Source: Polaromonas sp. (GTDB taxonomy: Bacteria > Pseudomonadota > Gammaproteobacteria > Burkholderiales > Burkholderiaceae_C). Taken from it: DNA of 64,000 nt. The stretch is from assembly GCF_030680935.1 (NCBI RefSeq), contig NZ_JAUXUP010000038.1, forward strand, positions 1 through 64,000. Reading direction: 5' to 3'. Made by a program: the position numbers and the translations under genes. Below the pieces are notes generated by a model. The model searched no databases. It saw only the letters and a list, made by a program, of their open reading frames with translations, and was not told where the DNA came from. Below, one piece after another: positions 48,550 through 58,799 of the stretch. How positions within the stretch are numbered: position 1 is the stretch's first letter; each line of letters starts with the position of its first letter.

Positions 48550-49440
48550 TCAGTCCCGGAATTCGCGGAGCTCGTGTTTGATCCAGTCAATAAACACCCG
48601 GGTGCGGACCGGTAGCAAGCGGGCGTGCGGGTAGACCACGCTGATGGGCCGGGGGGGCGGTTCAAACGTTTCCAGCACAGTGCGTAACTGCTTGTCTTTG
48701 AGATAAGGCGCCACCTGGTAAGAGAAAAAGCTGCCCAGGCCGACCCCCGCTGCGCAGGCGGCCACGGCCGGCGCATTCTGGTTGAAGTCGAGGTTACCGC
48801 TGACACTGAGCCGCAAAGGCCGGCCGCCGTCGTTGAAGGGGCCCCAGGTAGGCGCATGGTCGGTGACCCGCACGCAGTTGGCCTTGAGCAGGTCTTTGGG
48901 GTGGCGCGGCGTTCCGTGGCGGCGCAGCCAGGCGGGGCTGGCCACCACAACACGCCGAATCTGTCCCACCGGCTGGGCTACCAGGGTGGAGTCGTCCAGC
49001 GCACCTATGCGTATGCCCACGTCAATGCCTTCTTCGAGCAGATTGACCACGCGATCTGCCAGCACCATGCTGCAGCGCATCTTGTCGTATTGCTGCACAA
49101 AACGTGTGACGGCCGGGGCCACATGCATTTGCCCGAACAAAATGGGCGCAGTGATGGTCAGCTGGCCGGCCGGTTCGGCGGCGCCGGCTGAGAGCGCGGC
49201 TTCTGCGTCGTCGAGTGCCGCAAGAATCTGGCGGCAGCTTTCCAGGTGCCGCCTGCCTTCTTCGGTCAGCGAGATGCGCCGGGTGGTGCGGTTGAACAGG
49301 CGCACGCCCAAGGCCTGCTCCAGAGCGGCCAGGGTGCGCACCATCGCCGGCAGCGAGGTTTCCATGGCACGTGCCGCAGCAGTCAGGCTGCCTTCTTCTG
49401 CAATCCGGATAAAGGCCTGCATGGCCCTGAGTTTGTCCAT
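48550..49440 (-). CDS. LysR-family transcriptional regulator
   Basis: MDKLRAMQAFIRIAEEGSLTAAARAMETSLPAMVRTLAALEQALGVRLFNRTTRRISLTEEG. Confidence 0.94.
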   Translation of the reverse strand: MDKLRAMQAFIRIAEEGSLTAAARAMETSLPAMVRTLAALEQALGVRLFNRTTRRISLTEEGRRHLESCRQILAALDDAEAALSAGAAEPAGQLTITAPILFGQMHVAPAVTRFVQQYDKMRCSMVLADRVVNLLEEGIDVGIRIGALDDSTLVAQPVGQIRRVVVASPAWLRRHGTPRHPKDLLKANCVRVTDHAPTWGPFNDGGRPLRLSVSGNLDFNQNAPAVAACAAGVGLGSFFSYQVAPYLKDKQLRTVLETFEPPPRPISVVYPHARLLPVRTRVFIDWIKHELREFRD

Positions 49441-49567
49441 GCCCGCATGCTAAAGCCCGAATGGGAATTAGTCCATTGGATGGATTAGTTAATTCCGTTT
49501 TAAGCCATTTATTCATTCATATGGAGTAAACACAATGGCGGCTGCTTAACCACTTTTGAAGGCTTTC

Positions 49568-50236
49568 ATGACTGCAAGCACCGCTACAACAGCAACCCAC
49601 CCGGCATGGCCAGCGCAGCCGATCAGGCTTTACCGTGTCGCCATATCGGGCCATTCGCACCGGGTTGAGCTGTTTTTATCTTTGCTGGGACTGCCGTTTG
49701 AGCGGGTGGAAATTGATCTTGCTGCCAAGGGCCACAAGAGCCCGCAGTTCCTGGCGATGAATGCATTTGGTCAGGTACCCGTGATTCAGGATGGGGACGT
49801 CACGCTGGCCGACTCGAACGCGATTCTGGTGTACCTCAATGCGCGTTATGCCGCTGATGCCGAGCAGTGGCTGCCCCGCGAGGCGCTGGCGGCTGCACGG
49901 GTTCAGCGCTGGTTGTCGGTGGCGGCGGGCCCGCTGGCTTTCGGGCCTGCTGCCGCCCGCGTGATCCAGCTTTTCGGGCGGCCCGAAAGCGCGGAGGCGG
50001 TTGAGCGGGCGCACGCGCTGTTCGGTGTGATGGAGCAGCAGCTCGGTCAGACGCGTTTTCTGGCTGGTGAAACTGCCACCCTGGCCGACATTGCCAACTA
50101 CAGCTATGTGGCGCGTGCCCCTGAGGGCAAAGTCTCGTTGCAGGCGTATCCGGAGCTTCGCGCCTGGCTGACCCGCATCGAGGCGCTGCCGCGTTTTGTG
50201 CCCATGGTCAAAACACCTGTGGGGCTGGCCCCATGA
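49568..50236 (+). CDS. Glutathione S-transferase family protein
   Basis: IRLYRVAISGHSHRVELFLSLLGLPFERVEIDLAAKGHKSPQFLAMNAFGQVPVIQDGDVTLADSNAILVYL. Confidence 0.93.
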   Translation: MTASTATTATHPAWPAQPIRLYRVAISGHSHRVELFLSLLGLPFERVEIDLAAKGHKSPQFLAMNAFGQVPVIQDGDVTLADSNAILVYLNARYAADAEQWLPREALAAARVQRWLSVAAGPLAFGPAAARVIQLFGRPESAEAVERAHALFGVMEQQLGQTRFLAGETATLADIANYSYVARAPEGKVSLQAYPELRAWLTRIEALPRFVPMVKTPVGLAP

Positions 50237-51189
50237 CTGAGCCGACCTTTCATCAGGGGGAGCGGGCTGTGCAGCAGCGCGTTGGCGTGCAAGAGCGGAT
50301 GGCGCAGGTCGGCCCGCGCGTGATCCGCGATTTCATGCCGGACCAGCACCGCGCGTTTTTTGCGCAGCTTCCCTTTGTGATCGTCGGCACGGTGGACGGG
50401 GCCGGCCAGCCCTGGGCTTCGGTGCTGGCCCAGCCGATCGGGTTTATCGAGTCGCCGGATCCGTGGCATCTGCTGCTGCACGCACAGCCGCTGCGGGGCG
50501 ACCCGCTGGAAGGCACGCTGGCCGATGGCGTACCCATAGGCCTGTTGGGCATTGAGCCGCACACACGGCGGCGTAACCGCATGAATGGGGTGGTGCAGGG
50601 CCTGACGCCTACCGGATTTGAGGTGGCCGTGAGCCAGAGTTTTGGCAACTGCCCCAAATACATCCAGGCACGCGAGCCGGTGTATGTGGGTGGTCATCAC
50701 CCGCTCAAGGGCCAGGTTTTTGACTCGGCTGGGCTTGATGACGCCGCGCGGCGCATGGTCGAGGCAGCAGACACGGTGTTTATCGCCAGCGCCTTCGCCG
50801 GTGACAGCGCGCAGGCCGGACAGGCAGGCGGTGTGGATGTATCGCACCGTGGCGGCAAGCCCGGTTTTGTGCGGGTGGACGCCAACAGTGTGCTGACCAT
50901 GCCTGACTTTTTGGGTAATTTTTTCTTCAACACCCTCGGCAATATCGCGCTTAATCCCCGTGCTGGCCTGCTGTTCATTGACTTTGCCAATGGCGACCTG
51001 CTCTATCTGGCGGTGACGGCGGAGATCATCTGGGACGGGCCCGAGCTGCAAGCATTCGAAGGGGCGCAGCGCCTGCTGCGTTTGAGGGTGCAGACGGCCA
51101 GACGGCTACAGGCCGCGCTGCCCCTGCGCTGGGGTGCTGGCCAGCTGTCGCCCGCGCTGGTGCACACCGGTTCGTGGGCGCAGGCTTAG
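50233..51189 (+). CDS. Pyridoxamine 5'-phosphate oxidase family FMN-binding protein
   Basis: HRAFFAQLPFVIVGTVDGAGQPWASVLAQPIGFIESPDPWHLLLHAQPLRGDPLEGTLADGVPIGLLGIEPHTRRRNRMNG; ATGA overlap with the GST gene. Confidence 0.87.
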   Translation: MTEPTFHQGERAVQQRVGVQERMAQVGPRVIRDFMPDQHRAFFAQLPFVIVGTVDGAGQPWASVLAQPIGFIESPDPWHLLLHAQPLRGDPLEGTLADGVPIGLLGIEPHTRRRNRMNGVVQGLTPTGFEVAVSQSFGNCPKYIQAREPVYVGGHHPLKGQVFDSAGLDDAARRMVEAADTVFIASAFAGDSAQAGQAGGVDVSHRGGKPGFVRVDANSVLTMPDFLGNFFFNTLGNIALNPRAGLLFIDFANGDLLYLAVTAEIIWDGPELQAFEGAQRLLRLRVQTARRLQAALPLRWGAGQLSPALVHTGSWAQA

Positions 51190-52019
51190 CCTGGCCGCTT
51201 GAAGCTCAGGCGGTAGCGAATCAGCTCCAGCGTAGCTATACACACGGCGAGCCAGGCGGTTCCAGAGGCAAAGCCCGCCAGGACGTCGCTGACAAAATGA
51301 ACCTGCAGGAAAACGCGGCTGCTGCCCACCGTGAAAGCCAGCACCGTGGCCAGCAACACGGCCACCAGGCGCACGCTGGCTGGCCAGTGTGGTGGCAACA
51401 GGCGCACCAACAAATAGGCCAGCATGCCGTAGGCCACGACTGAGCTGGAGGCGTGGCCACTGGGGAAGCTCCAGCCATCTGCAAACACCAGCGACTGGTC
51501 GTGAGCTGGGCGGCTGCGTGCAAAGATGGCCTTGAGCGCAGGGTTGAGCAGCGCATTGCCGACAATCGCCATTACCCATCCTGCGGCCAGCCAGGGTTGA
51601 CGCTGTACCAGCAAAATCAGGGCGACCAGCAGGCACAGCACCGCCAGTGTCACCGGATCACCTAGATGCGTGAGCGCTGCAAACACGCGCAACACGCTTT
51701 TCGAGCTGCTGTCGCGTAGGGCATCTGAGAAAAGCAGGTCCAGCCGGCCCAGTTGCGGGCCTTCCCCCAGCATTTCCGCGACTTCGGCAAACAGCGCAGC
51801 CGCGCTGGCGATGATGCCAAAGCCCAGGGCCAGATAAGCAGCCAGGTAAACCAGCGGCGGCCAGCGGCTTTCTTCGCGACGCAAGCCGTAGCGCTGAGCC
51901 AGCTGCCAGAGTACGGCCACACCCACCAGCACCAGCAGCAGCGCGGCGCCAAACGCCAGCAGGGCATGGGTGCCCAGCGCCTGGACCGACGCCGTGACGG
52001 CAGGCGAGTCAGGAGTCAT
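51186..52019 (-). CDS. PAP2-superfamily phosphatase
   Basis: NPALKAIFARSRPAHDQSL; WSFPSGHASSSVVAYGML; GSSRVFLQVHFVSDVLAGFASG. Confidence 0.9.
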   Translation of the reverse strand: MTPDSPAVTASVQALGTHALLAFGAALLLVLVGVAVLWQLAQRYGLRREESRWPPLVYLAAYLALGFGIIASAAALFAEVAEMLGEGPQLGRLDLLFSDALRDSSSKSVLRVFAALTHLGDPVTLAVLCLLVALILLVQRQPWLAAGWVMAIVGNALLNPALKAIFARSRPAHDQSLVFADGWSFPSGHASSSVVAYGMLAYLLVRLLPPHWPASVRLVAVLLATVLAFTVGSSRVFLQVHFVSDVLAGFASGTAWLAVCIATLELIRYRLSFKRPG

Positions 52020-52134
52020 GGCGGGCGGTCGGCCAAGGGTGCGGGTGGTTTCGCATGCCCGCCAGCTTATAGGGTTTGGACGGGATAAGCGGCCCCAAAA
52101 TACGCTGAAAGGTCCCGGTCACGATAATCGGTGT

Positions 52135-53604
52135 ATGACCCAAGCTACTTTCCCTTCTCCGGCAGCTGCTGCCGCGACCTCCGGTGCGGGAGACGTTGGC
52201 AACGATTTCAGCACCCTTTCCCTCAATCCTGCCACCCTGGCCAACCTGACTTTGCTGGGCTACACCCGCATGACACCGATCCAGGCCGCCAGCCTGCCGG
52301 TGGCGCTGCTGGGCAAGGACCTGATCGCCCAGGCCAAAACCGGCAGCGGCAAAACCGCCGCCTTTGCGCTGGCCCTGCTGGCCAACCTTAATGCGCGGCG
52401 TTTTGCGGTGCAGGCCATGGTGCTGTGCCCCACGCGTGAACTGGCCGATCAGGTGGCCACGGAAATCCGCCGCCTCGCGCGGGCGGAAGAAAACGTCAAG
52501 GTGGTGGTGCTGTGCGGCGGCGTGCCTCTGCGCAACCAGACCGCCAGCCTGGAAAATGGTGCGCACATCGTGGTCGGCACGCCGGGCCGCATCATGGACC
52601 ATCTGGCGCGCGGCAACCTGACGCTGGAAGCCATGAACACCCTGGTGCTCGACGAGGCCGACCGCATGCTGGACATGGGTTTTTTCGACGACATCGTCAC
52701 CGTTGCCAAACAGTGCCCGAAAGAGCGCCAGACCCTGTTGTTTTCGGCGACCTATCCCGAGGGCATCGCGAAGCTGAGCCAGCAGTTCATGAAGACACCG
52801 CACACCATCCGGGTAGAGGCGCAGCATGAAAAAACCAAGATCCAGCAGCGCTGGTACCAGGTGCCCGACAGCGACCACGACGAGGCCCGCCTGGGCGCGG
52901 TGGCGCAGGTCTTGCGCCATTTCCGTCCCGCCAGCACGCTGGCCTTTTGCAACACCAAGTCGCAGTGCCGCTCGCTCGTGGCCTATCTGAAAGCGCAGGG
53001 CTTCAGTGCGCTGGCGCTGTTTGGTGAACTGGAGCAGCGCGAGCGCGACCAGGTGCTGGTGCAGTTTGCCAACCGCAGCTGTTCGGTGCTGGTAGCCACC
53101 GATGTGGCGGCGCGCGGCCTGGACATCGCGCAACTGGCGATGGTGATCAACGTTGACGTGACGCCGGACGCCGAGGTGCACATCCACCGCATTGGCCGCA
53201 CCGGCCGCGCCGACGAAGAAGGTTGGGCCATCAGCCTGGCCAGCATGGACGAGATGGGATACGTCGGCAAAATCGAGGTGTTGCAGAAAGCCGAATCGGA
53301 GTGGCACAAGCTCGGCGAACTGACTTCTGCCAGCAACGAGCCCCTGCTGCCACCCATGGTCACCTTGCAGATCGTCGGCGGCCGCAAGGAAAAAATCCGC
53401 GCCGGTGACGTGCTGGGGGCGCTCACCGGTGATGCCGGCAACATTCCGCCGTTCACGCGCGAACAGGTCGGCAAGATCAACGTCAACGAGTTTTCCACCT
53501 ATGTCGCTGTGGACCGAGCGCTGGCCAGCCAGGCGCAACAAAAGCTCGCCAATGGCGGTGTCAAGGGCAAAAGCGTGAAGGTGCGCTTCATGGATGAAGC
53601 CTGA
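52135..53604 (+). CDS. dbpA: ATP-dependent RNA helicase DbpA
   Basis: FSTLSLNPATLANLTLLGYTRMTPIQAASLP; AKTGSGKTAAF; VLDEADRMLDMGF; C-terminal RRM-like DbpA domain (TLQIVGGRKEKIRAGDVLGALTGD). Confidence 0.94.
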   Translation: MTQATFPSPAAAAATSGAGDVGNDFSTLSLNPATLANLTLLGYTRMTPIQAASLPVALLGKDLIAQAKTGSGKTAAFALALLANLNARRFAVQAMVLCPTRELADQVATEIRRLARAEENVKVVVLCGGVPLRNQTASLENGAHIVVGTPGRIMDHLARGNLTLEAMNTLVLDEADRMLDMGFFDDIVTVAKQCPKERQTLLFSATYPEGIAKLSQQFMKTPHTIRVEAQHEKTKIQQRWYQVPDSDHDEARLGAVAQVLRHFRPASTLAFCNTKSQCRSLVAYLKAQGFSALALFGELEQRERDQVLVQFANRSCSVLVATDVAARGLDIAQLAMVINVDVTPDAEVHIHRIGRTGRADEEGWAISLASMDEMGYVGKIEVLQKAESEWHKLGELTSASNEPLLPPMVTLQIVGGRKEKIRAGDVLGALTGDAGNIPPFTREQVGKINVNEFSTYVAVDRALASQAQQKLANGGVKGKSVKVRFMDEA

Positions 53605-54331
53605 AGGCGCCCTTGCAGCGCAGGCGTCGCGCGCCGGCCTGGCGGTGGTAGTCGGTGCCGGCGGCGGCCTGGGCGCTGCCCTGCGGGCGCAGTTGCAGGC
53701 AGACGTTTCTTATGCGCGCGTGCTGGCGCTGGGGCGCAACAGCGAGCTCCATATCGACTACGCCGATGAGGCCAGCATCTCCGCAGCAGCACACGAGGTT
53801 GCGGGCATCTGCGCCGAGTCCGGTCTGGAACTGAGGCTGTTGCTGGTTGCCAGCGGATTTCTGCACGGCGAGGCAGGCCAACCCGAGCGCAGCTGGACCC
53901 ATCTGGACATGGCCTACCTGCAGCATGTTTTTCTGGTGAATACGCTGGGGCCGGCGTTGTTGATCAAACATTTGTTTCCGCTTCTGCCCAAGCGCGGGCC
54001 ATGCGTGGCCACCTTTGTCTCGGCCCGGGTTGGCAGCATTGCCGACAATGCGCTGGGCGGCTGGTACGGCTACCGCGCATCCAAGGCGGCACTGAACCAG
54101 CTCGTCAAAACCGCATCGATTGAGCTGACGCGCCGCAACCCGGACAGCGTCTGTGTGGCGCTGCACCCTGGCACGGTGGACACGGCATTGAGCCAGCCTT
54201 TCGCCAAAACCGGGCTCAAGGTACGCCCGCCGGAACAAGCTGCCACCGAGCTGCTGGGTGTGCTTGCGGGCCTGAAGCCGACAGATACCGGGGCGCTGAT
54301 GGACTACCAGGGGCAGACCGTGCCTTTTTGA
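53594..54331 (+). CDS. SDR family oxidoreductase
   Basis: LAVVVGAGGGLGAALRAQL; YGYRASKAALNQLVKTASIEL; 11-nt overlap with dbpA. Confidence 0.87.
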   Translation: MKPEGALAAQASRAGLAVVVGAGGGLGAALRAQLQADVSYARVLALGRNSELHIDYADEASISAAAHEVAGICAESGLELRLLLVASGFLHGEAGQPERSWTHLDMAYLQHVFLVNTLGPALLIKHLFPLLPKRGPCVATFVSARVGSIADNALGGWYGYRASKAALNQLVKTASIELTRRNPDSVCVALHPGTVDTALSQPFAKTGLKVRPPEQAATELLGVLAGLKPTDTGALMDYQGQTVPF

Positions 54332-54345
54332 CAGATCGTGAGATG

Positions 54346-54404
54346 AAAAAGGCCTCCAGCCCTTATTGGTAAAGCGTAAGCAGCTATTAAAATAATAGCA
54401 AATT
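54346..54404 (+). repeat. Dispersed intergenic hairpin element, copy E
   Basis: GGCCTCCAGCCCTTATTGGTAAAGCGTAAGCAGCTATTAAAATAATAGCAAATT; 6-bp perfect stem GCTATT/AATAGC. Confidence 0.82.
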
Positions 54405-54687
54405 GATTTACCCAGTGCGCGCGTCTGTAGGCGGACAAGCCCGCTGCTGGTCGGACAGGACGCCTTTGGCTGTGGGCCTGCGACGCCTGTGTGGTGCCAG
54501 TTTGTCCCGACTTGCCAGAAAGTGCGCCGGCGCAAGCCACAATGACAGAGAGTTGCTTTGGCGCGCGTCTGAGTGCGCAAGGCTATCTACCGGCGCCCGT
54601 GCCGCTCGCCGCAAAGCGCGAGCTCCTCTGCAACCCGCCTGCACGCCACGCGCGTGCAAAAGGCACCACCGTTTCAGGAACGCCAAC

Positions 54688-55560
54688 ATGGTCAGGCTTA
54701 AATTTTCAATCGAACTGGCTTACCAGGTCGCCGACGCGGGTTGTGATTTTCTTTTCAACATTCACGCCGCTCAAACACCCCAGCAAAACGTGCTGGGCGA
54801 AACCCTGGGCATCAGCCAGATCCTGCAGTCCGACCTGTATACCGACCCGGTCAGCCACAACCGCTACCTGAAATTCAGGGCAGCGCCCGGCCCGCTGACG
54901 GTCAGTTATGGCGCTACGGTGGATGTGCACCACCACCAGGCGCCGCCCGATAACCTGCAGGAAATTGGTGTGCTGCAATTGCCTGGACAGGTACTGCCCT
55001 ATCTGTACCCCAGCCGATATTGCCAGTCAGACCGACTGCACCGGTTGGCGGTCAAGGAGTTTGGGTCCTTGCGCCAGGGCTACAGCCGGGTGCAGGCGAT
55101 CCGGGACTGGGTCAACCAGCGCGTCACTTTCACCTCCAACAGCTCGACCGGCTACACGACGGCGGTAGACACGCTGATCGACGAGGCGGGTGTCTGCCGC
55201 GACTTTGCGCACCTCATGATTGCGCTGTGTCGAGCGGTCAACATTCCGGCGCGTTTTGTCAGTGGTATTGATTACGGCGCCGATCCAGCCCTGGGCCCGA
55301 CCGACTTCCACGCCTATGTGGAGGTGTATGTGGGCCACCGCTGGTACCTTTTCGATCCTTCGGGCACCGCGATCCCCATGGGGTTTGTGCGTTTTGCCAC
55401 CGGGCGCGATGCAGCTGACTGCGCGTTTGCCACCCTGTTCGGCGGGGTCAGCGCTTCAGCGCCGCTGATCAGTATTGAGGCCCTGCCCGACGACCAGGGC
55501 AAGCTGGTACTGCCGCGACACCTCAGTGATGCCTTGTCCAGCGCGGGCGCCGACGACTAG
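54688..55560 (+). CDS. Transglutaminase-like family protein
   Basis: TLIDEAGVCRDFAHLMIALCRAVNIPARFVSGI; DFHAYVEVYVGHRWYLFDPSG (Cys-His-Asp triad). Confidence 0.92.
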   Translation: MVRLKFSIELAYQVADAGCDFLFNIHAAQTPQQNVLGETLGISQILQSDLYTDPVSHNRYLKFRAAPGPLTVSYGATVDVHHHQAPPDNLQEIGVLQLPGQVLPYLYPSRYCQSDRLHRLAVKEFGSLRQGYSRVQAIRDWVNQRVTFTSNSSTGYTTAVDTLIDEAGVCRDFAHLMIALCRAVNIPARFVSGIDYGADPALGPTDFHAYVEVYVGHRWYLFDPSGTAIPMGFVRFATGRDAADCAFATLFGGVSASAPLISIEALPDDQGKLVLPRHLSDALSSAGADD

Positions 55561-55577
55561 GAGCTGCGTGCCCGGTT

Positions 55578-56585
55578 TCAGGCGTCCTGGCCGGTGGCAG
55601 CGCGCCGGCGCCGCTCCAGATATGCCTGAAGCTCGCCGACCACGCCCTTGCGGAAGGTCAGCACACACATCACAAAAATCACGCCAATGATCACGGTGAC
55701 CCAGGAGCCGACCTTGTCGGCCAGCAGGTTTTGCAGCGAGATCACAATGCCCGCGCCAAACACCGGGCCGAAGAATGTGCCGACGCCGCCCAGCAGGGAC
55801 ATCAAAATCACCTCACCGGACATGGACCAGTGCACATCGGACAGCGTGGCAAAACCCATCACCAGCGTCTTCAGCGAACCGGCCAGGCCGGCCAGTGCTG
55901 CCGACAGTGCAAAAGCCAGCAGCTTGTAGCGGTCCACCTGGTAACCGAGAGAGATGGCACGGGGTTCGTTTTCGCGGATCATCTTGAGCACCTGGCCAAA
56001 CGGCGAGTGAACAATGCGCGAGATCACCAGAAAGCAGGCCACAAATACCGCGACCACGAGGTAATACATGGTGGTGTCTGACTCCAGCGAGATCAGCCCG
56101 AACAACGCACCGCGCGGCACACCCTGCAGGCCGTCTTCACCGCCCGTAAAGGATGCCTGCAGGCAGACAAAATAAACCATCTGCGCAATCGCCAGCGTGA
56201 TCATGGCGAAATAAATGCCCTGACGCCGGATGGCCACCGCGCCCACCACCAGACCGATGAGGCCGGAAGCCACCACACCGGCGGCAATGCCCAGCTCGGG
56301 CGTCCAGCCCTGCGACTTGATGAACCAGCCGGTGACGTAGGCAGCCGAGCCAAAAAAAGCGGCGTGGCCGAAAGACAGCAGGCCGGTGAAGCCGAGCAGC
56401 AGGTTGAACGCGCAGGCAAATATTGCGAAGCACAGCAGCTTCATCACAAACACCGGGTACAGGCCCAGCATGGGTGCGACCAGCGCCAGAATCAAAAGCG
56501 CAATGTAGGTGATGCGGGTGAGCTTGGCGGCGCGGGTCATCAGCTTGTCGTAGGCGGTGGGTTGGAGGGTGGTGGTCATGGTCAT
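55578..56585 (-). CDS. livM: Branched-chain amino-acid-type ABC transporter permease (LivM family), second system
   Basis: FNLLLGFTGLLSFGHAAFFGSAAYVTGW; GTFFGPVFGAGIVISLQNLLADKVGSW. Confidence 0.92.
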   Translation of the reverse strand: MTMTTTLQPTAYDKLMTRAAKLTRITYIALLILALVAPMLGLYPVFVMKLLCFAIFACAFNLLLGFTGLLSFGHAAFFGSAAYVTGWFIKSQGWTPELGIAAGVVASGLIGLVVGAVAIRRQGIYFAMITLAIAQMVYFVCLQASFTGGEDGLQGVPRGALFGLISLESDTTMYYLVVAVFVACFLVISRIVHSPFGQVLKMIRENEPRAISLGYQVDRYKLLAFALSAALAGLAGSLKTLVMGFATLSDVHWSMSGEVILMSLLGGVGTFFGPVFGAGIVISLQNLLADKVGSWVTVIIGVIFVMCVLTFRKGVVGELQAYLERRRRAATGQDA

Positions 56586-57466
56586 GCTTCCTTGCCGAAC
56601 AGGCCGGCGGGCCGGATCATCAGCACGATGACCATGATGACAAACACCACAATGCTCGAAGCTTCGGGATAGAACACGCGGGTCAGCCCTTCGACAATTC
56701 CCAGACCCAGGCCGGTGAGGATAGAGCCCATGATGGAGCCCATGCCGCCAATGACGACCACTGCAAACACCACAATGATCAGGTTCGAGCCCATCAGCGG
56801 ATTGACCTGGATGATGGGTGCAGCCAGCACGCCGGCCAGCGCCGCCAGTGCAGCGCCGGCACCATAGGTCAGCATGACCATCAGCGGAACGTTGATGCCG
56901 AAGGCCTGCACCAGGGCGGCGTTTTCAGTGCCGGCACGCAGGTAGGCGCCCAGCCTTGTTTTTTCGATCAGGAACCAGGTGCCCAGGCAGACCACCAGCG
57001 ATACCAGCACCACCCAGGCGCGGTAATTGGGCAGGACCATGAAGCCCAGGTTGGTGGCGCCTGACAGCAGTTCAGGCACCGGGTAGGACTGGCCGGATAC
57101 CCCGTAGAGTTCGCGGAAAATGCCTTCGAGAATCAGTGACAGGCCAAAGGTCAGCAGCAAGCCGTACAGGTGATCGAGTTTGTACAGGTGCTTGAGAAAA
57201 ACCCGCTCTATCACCACGCCTATGGCACCGACCGTCAGCGGCGCCAGCACCAGCGCCATCCAGTAATTGATGCCGAGCTTGTCGAGCATGATCCAGGCGG
57301 CAAATGCGCCCAGCATGTAAAGGGCGCCGTGCGCAAAATTCACAATGCCCAGCAGGCCAAAAATGACAGCCAGCCCGAGGCTGAGCATGGCGTAAAACGC
57401 GCCATTGACCAGGCCCAGCAGCAGCTGGCCCAGAAAAGCCTGGTGGGGAATACCGAAAATTTCCAT
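56582..57466 (-). CDS. livH: Branched-chain amino-acid-type ABC transporter permease (LivH family), second system
   Basis: LVNGAFYAMLSLGLAVIFGLLGIVNFAHGALYMLGAFAAW; FAVVVIGGMGSIMGSILTGLGLG. Confidence 0.92.
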   Translation of the reverse strand: MEIFGIPHQAFLGQLLLGLVNGAFYAMLSLGLAVIFGLLGIVNFAHGALYMLGAFAAWIMLDKLGINYWMALVLAPLTVGAIGVVIERVFLKHLYKLDHLYGLLLTFGLSLILEGIFRELYGVSGQSYPVPELLSGATNLGFMVLPNYRAWVVLVSLVVCLGTWFLIEKTRLGAYLRAGTENAALVQAFGINVPLMVMLTYGAGAALAALAGVLAAPIIQVNPLMGSNLIIVVFAVVVIGGMGSIMGSILTGLGLGIVEGLTRVFYPEASSIVVFVIMVIVLMIRPAGLFGKEA

Positions 57467-57486
57467 GGAGGCCGTTCAGTTCATCT

Positions 57487-57520
57487 AAAAAAAGCGGCCG
57501 GCTGATTGGCCTGCCGCTTT
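57487..57520 (-). terminator. Internal intrinsic terminator between the SBP and livH genes
   Basis: Minus strand AAAGCGGC-a-GG...CC-g-GCCGCTTT followed by a T-tract (7 As on + at 57487-57493). Confidence 0.78.
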
Positions 57521-57542
57521 GTCTTCCAGTTTTATGATCAGC

Positions 57543-58736
57543 TTACTTTTTCAGCAGCGCGCATTTGGATTCGGCTACCGTGGTGAAAGCCTGCTCGCCT
57601 GGAACCTTGGCGATCATCTTGTAATAGTCCCAGGGTGTCGTGGAGTCCTTGGCTGCCTTGACTTCAAACAGGTACATGTCGTGGATCATGCGGCCATCGG
57701 CGCGAATCTGGCCCTTGTTGTAGAAATCGTCAATCTTCATGCTTTTGAGCGTGGCCATGACTTTGTCGGCATCTGTCGTGCCTGCGATCTGTACGGCCTT
57801 GAGGTAGCTCGTCGCGGCTGAATAGTCGGCGGCCTGCAGGCTGGACGGCATGCGTTTGTATTTTTCAAAGAAACGCTTGGCAAACTTGCGCGATGCGTCG
57901 TCCTGGTTCCAGTACCAGCTGTCGGCCAGTTGCAGGCCCTGCGTGTTGGCCAGGCCCAGGCTGTGCACGTCGTTGATGAACACCAGCAGCCCAGCCACTT
58001 TCATGGTCTTGTTGATGCCGAATTCCTTGGCGGCTTTCATTGCGTTGGTGAAGTCACCACCGGCGTTGGCCAGGCCCAGAATTTGTGCCTTGGAACTTTG
58101 AGCCTGCAGCAGGAAGGACGAAAAGTCGGAGGCGTTCAGCGGATGCCGCACCGCGCCAGCCACGGTACCGCCATTGGCTTTGACCACGGTGGACGCGTCG
58201 CCTTCAAGCGAGTAACCGAAGGCGTAGTCAGCCGTCAGGAAGAACCAGTTCTTGTTGCCGGCCTTGACCAGGGCGGAACCGGCCACCTTGGCCAGTGCCA
58301 CGGTGTCGTAGGCGTAATGCACGGTGTAGGGTGAGCAGTCTTCATTGGTCAGGCGGGCCGAGCCGGCACCAATCACGATGAAGGGGCGCTTCTTCTCGGA
58401 CGCGACTTTGGACATGGCCAGCGCGGTGCCCGAGCTGGTGCCGCCCATCAGCATGGACAGGCCATCCTTGTCTATCCATTCGCGTGCCTTGGAGCTGGCC
58501 ACGTCCGCCTTGTTCTGGTGGTCAGCGGTCAGCACTTCGATCGGACGGTTCAGCACCTTGCCGCCAAAATCCTGTGCCGCCCATTTGATCATTTCACCGC
58601 CGGCCGGGCCGTCGATGTCGGCATAGAGGCTGGACATGTCGGTGATGAAGCCGATTTTCACGGGGCCGGTGTTCTGGGCAGACACTGCGGCGGAAAAGCC
58701 GATGGCCAGTGCGGCGACTAGGGTTTTGAGTTTCAT
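57543..58736 (-). CDS. ABC transporter substrate-binding protein (branched-chain amino-acid type)
   Basis: MKLKTLVAALAIGFSAAVSAQNTGPVKIGFITDMSSLYADIDGPAGGEMIKWAAQDFGGKVLNRPIEVLTADHQNKADVASSKAREW. Confidence 0.94.
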   Translation of the reverse strand: MKLKTLVAALAIGFSAAVSAQNTGPVKIGFITDMSSLYADIDGPAGGEMIKWAAQDFGGKVLNRPIEVLTADHQNKADVASSKAREWIDKDGLSMLMGGTSSGTALAMSKVASEKKRPFIVIGAGSARLTNEDCSPYTVHYAYDTVALAKVAGSALVKAGNKNWFFLTADYAFGYSLEGDASTVVKANGGTVAGAVRHPLNASDFSSFLLQAQSSKAQILGLANAGGDFTNAMKAAKEFGINKTMKVAGLLVFINDVHSLGLANTQGLQLADSWYWNQDDASRKFAKRFFEKYKRMPSSLQAADYSAATSYLKAVQIAGTTDADKVMATLKSMKIDDFYNKGQIRADGRMIHDMYLFEVKAAKDSTTPWDYYKMIAKVPGEQAFTTVAESKCALLKK

Positions 58737-58799
58737 GGGGTCTCCTGGTTGGTTGGGATCGAAAAGCGAAAACGGTGGTGGATGCAGTCGGGCGCGGGC

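Noticed and set aside
52009-53541. 510-aa minus ORF
   Set aside because: Opposite dbpA, which has all helicase motifs; shadow ORF.
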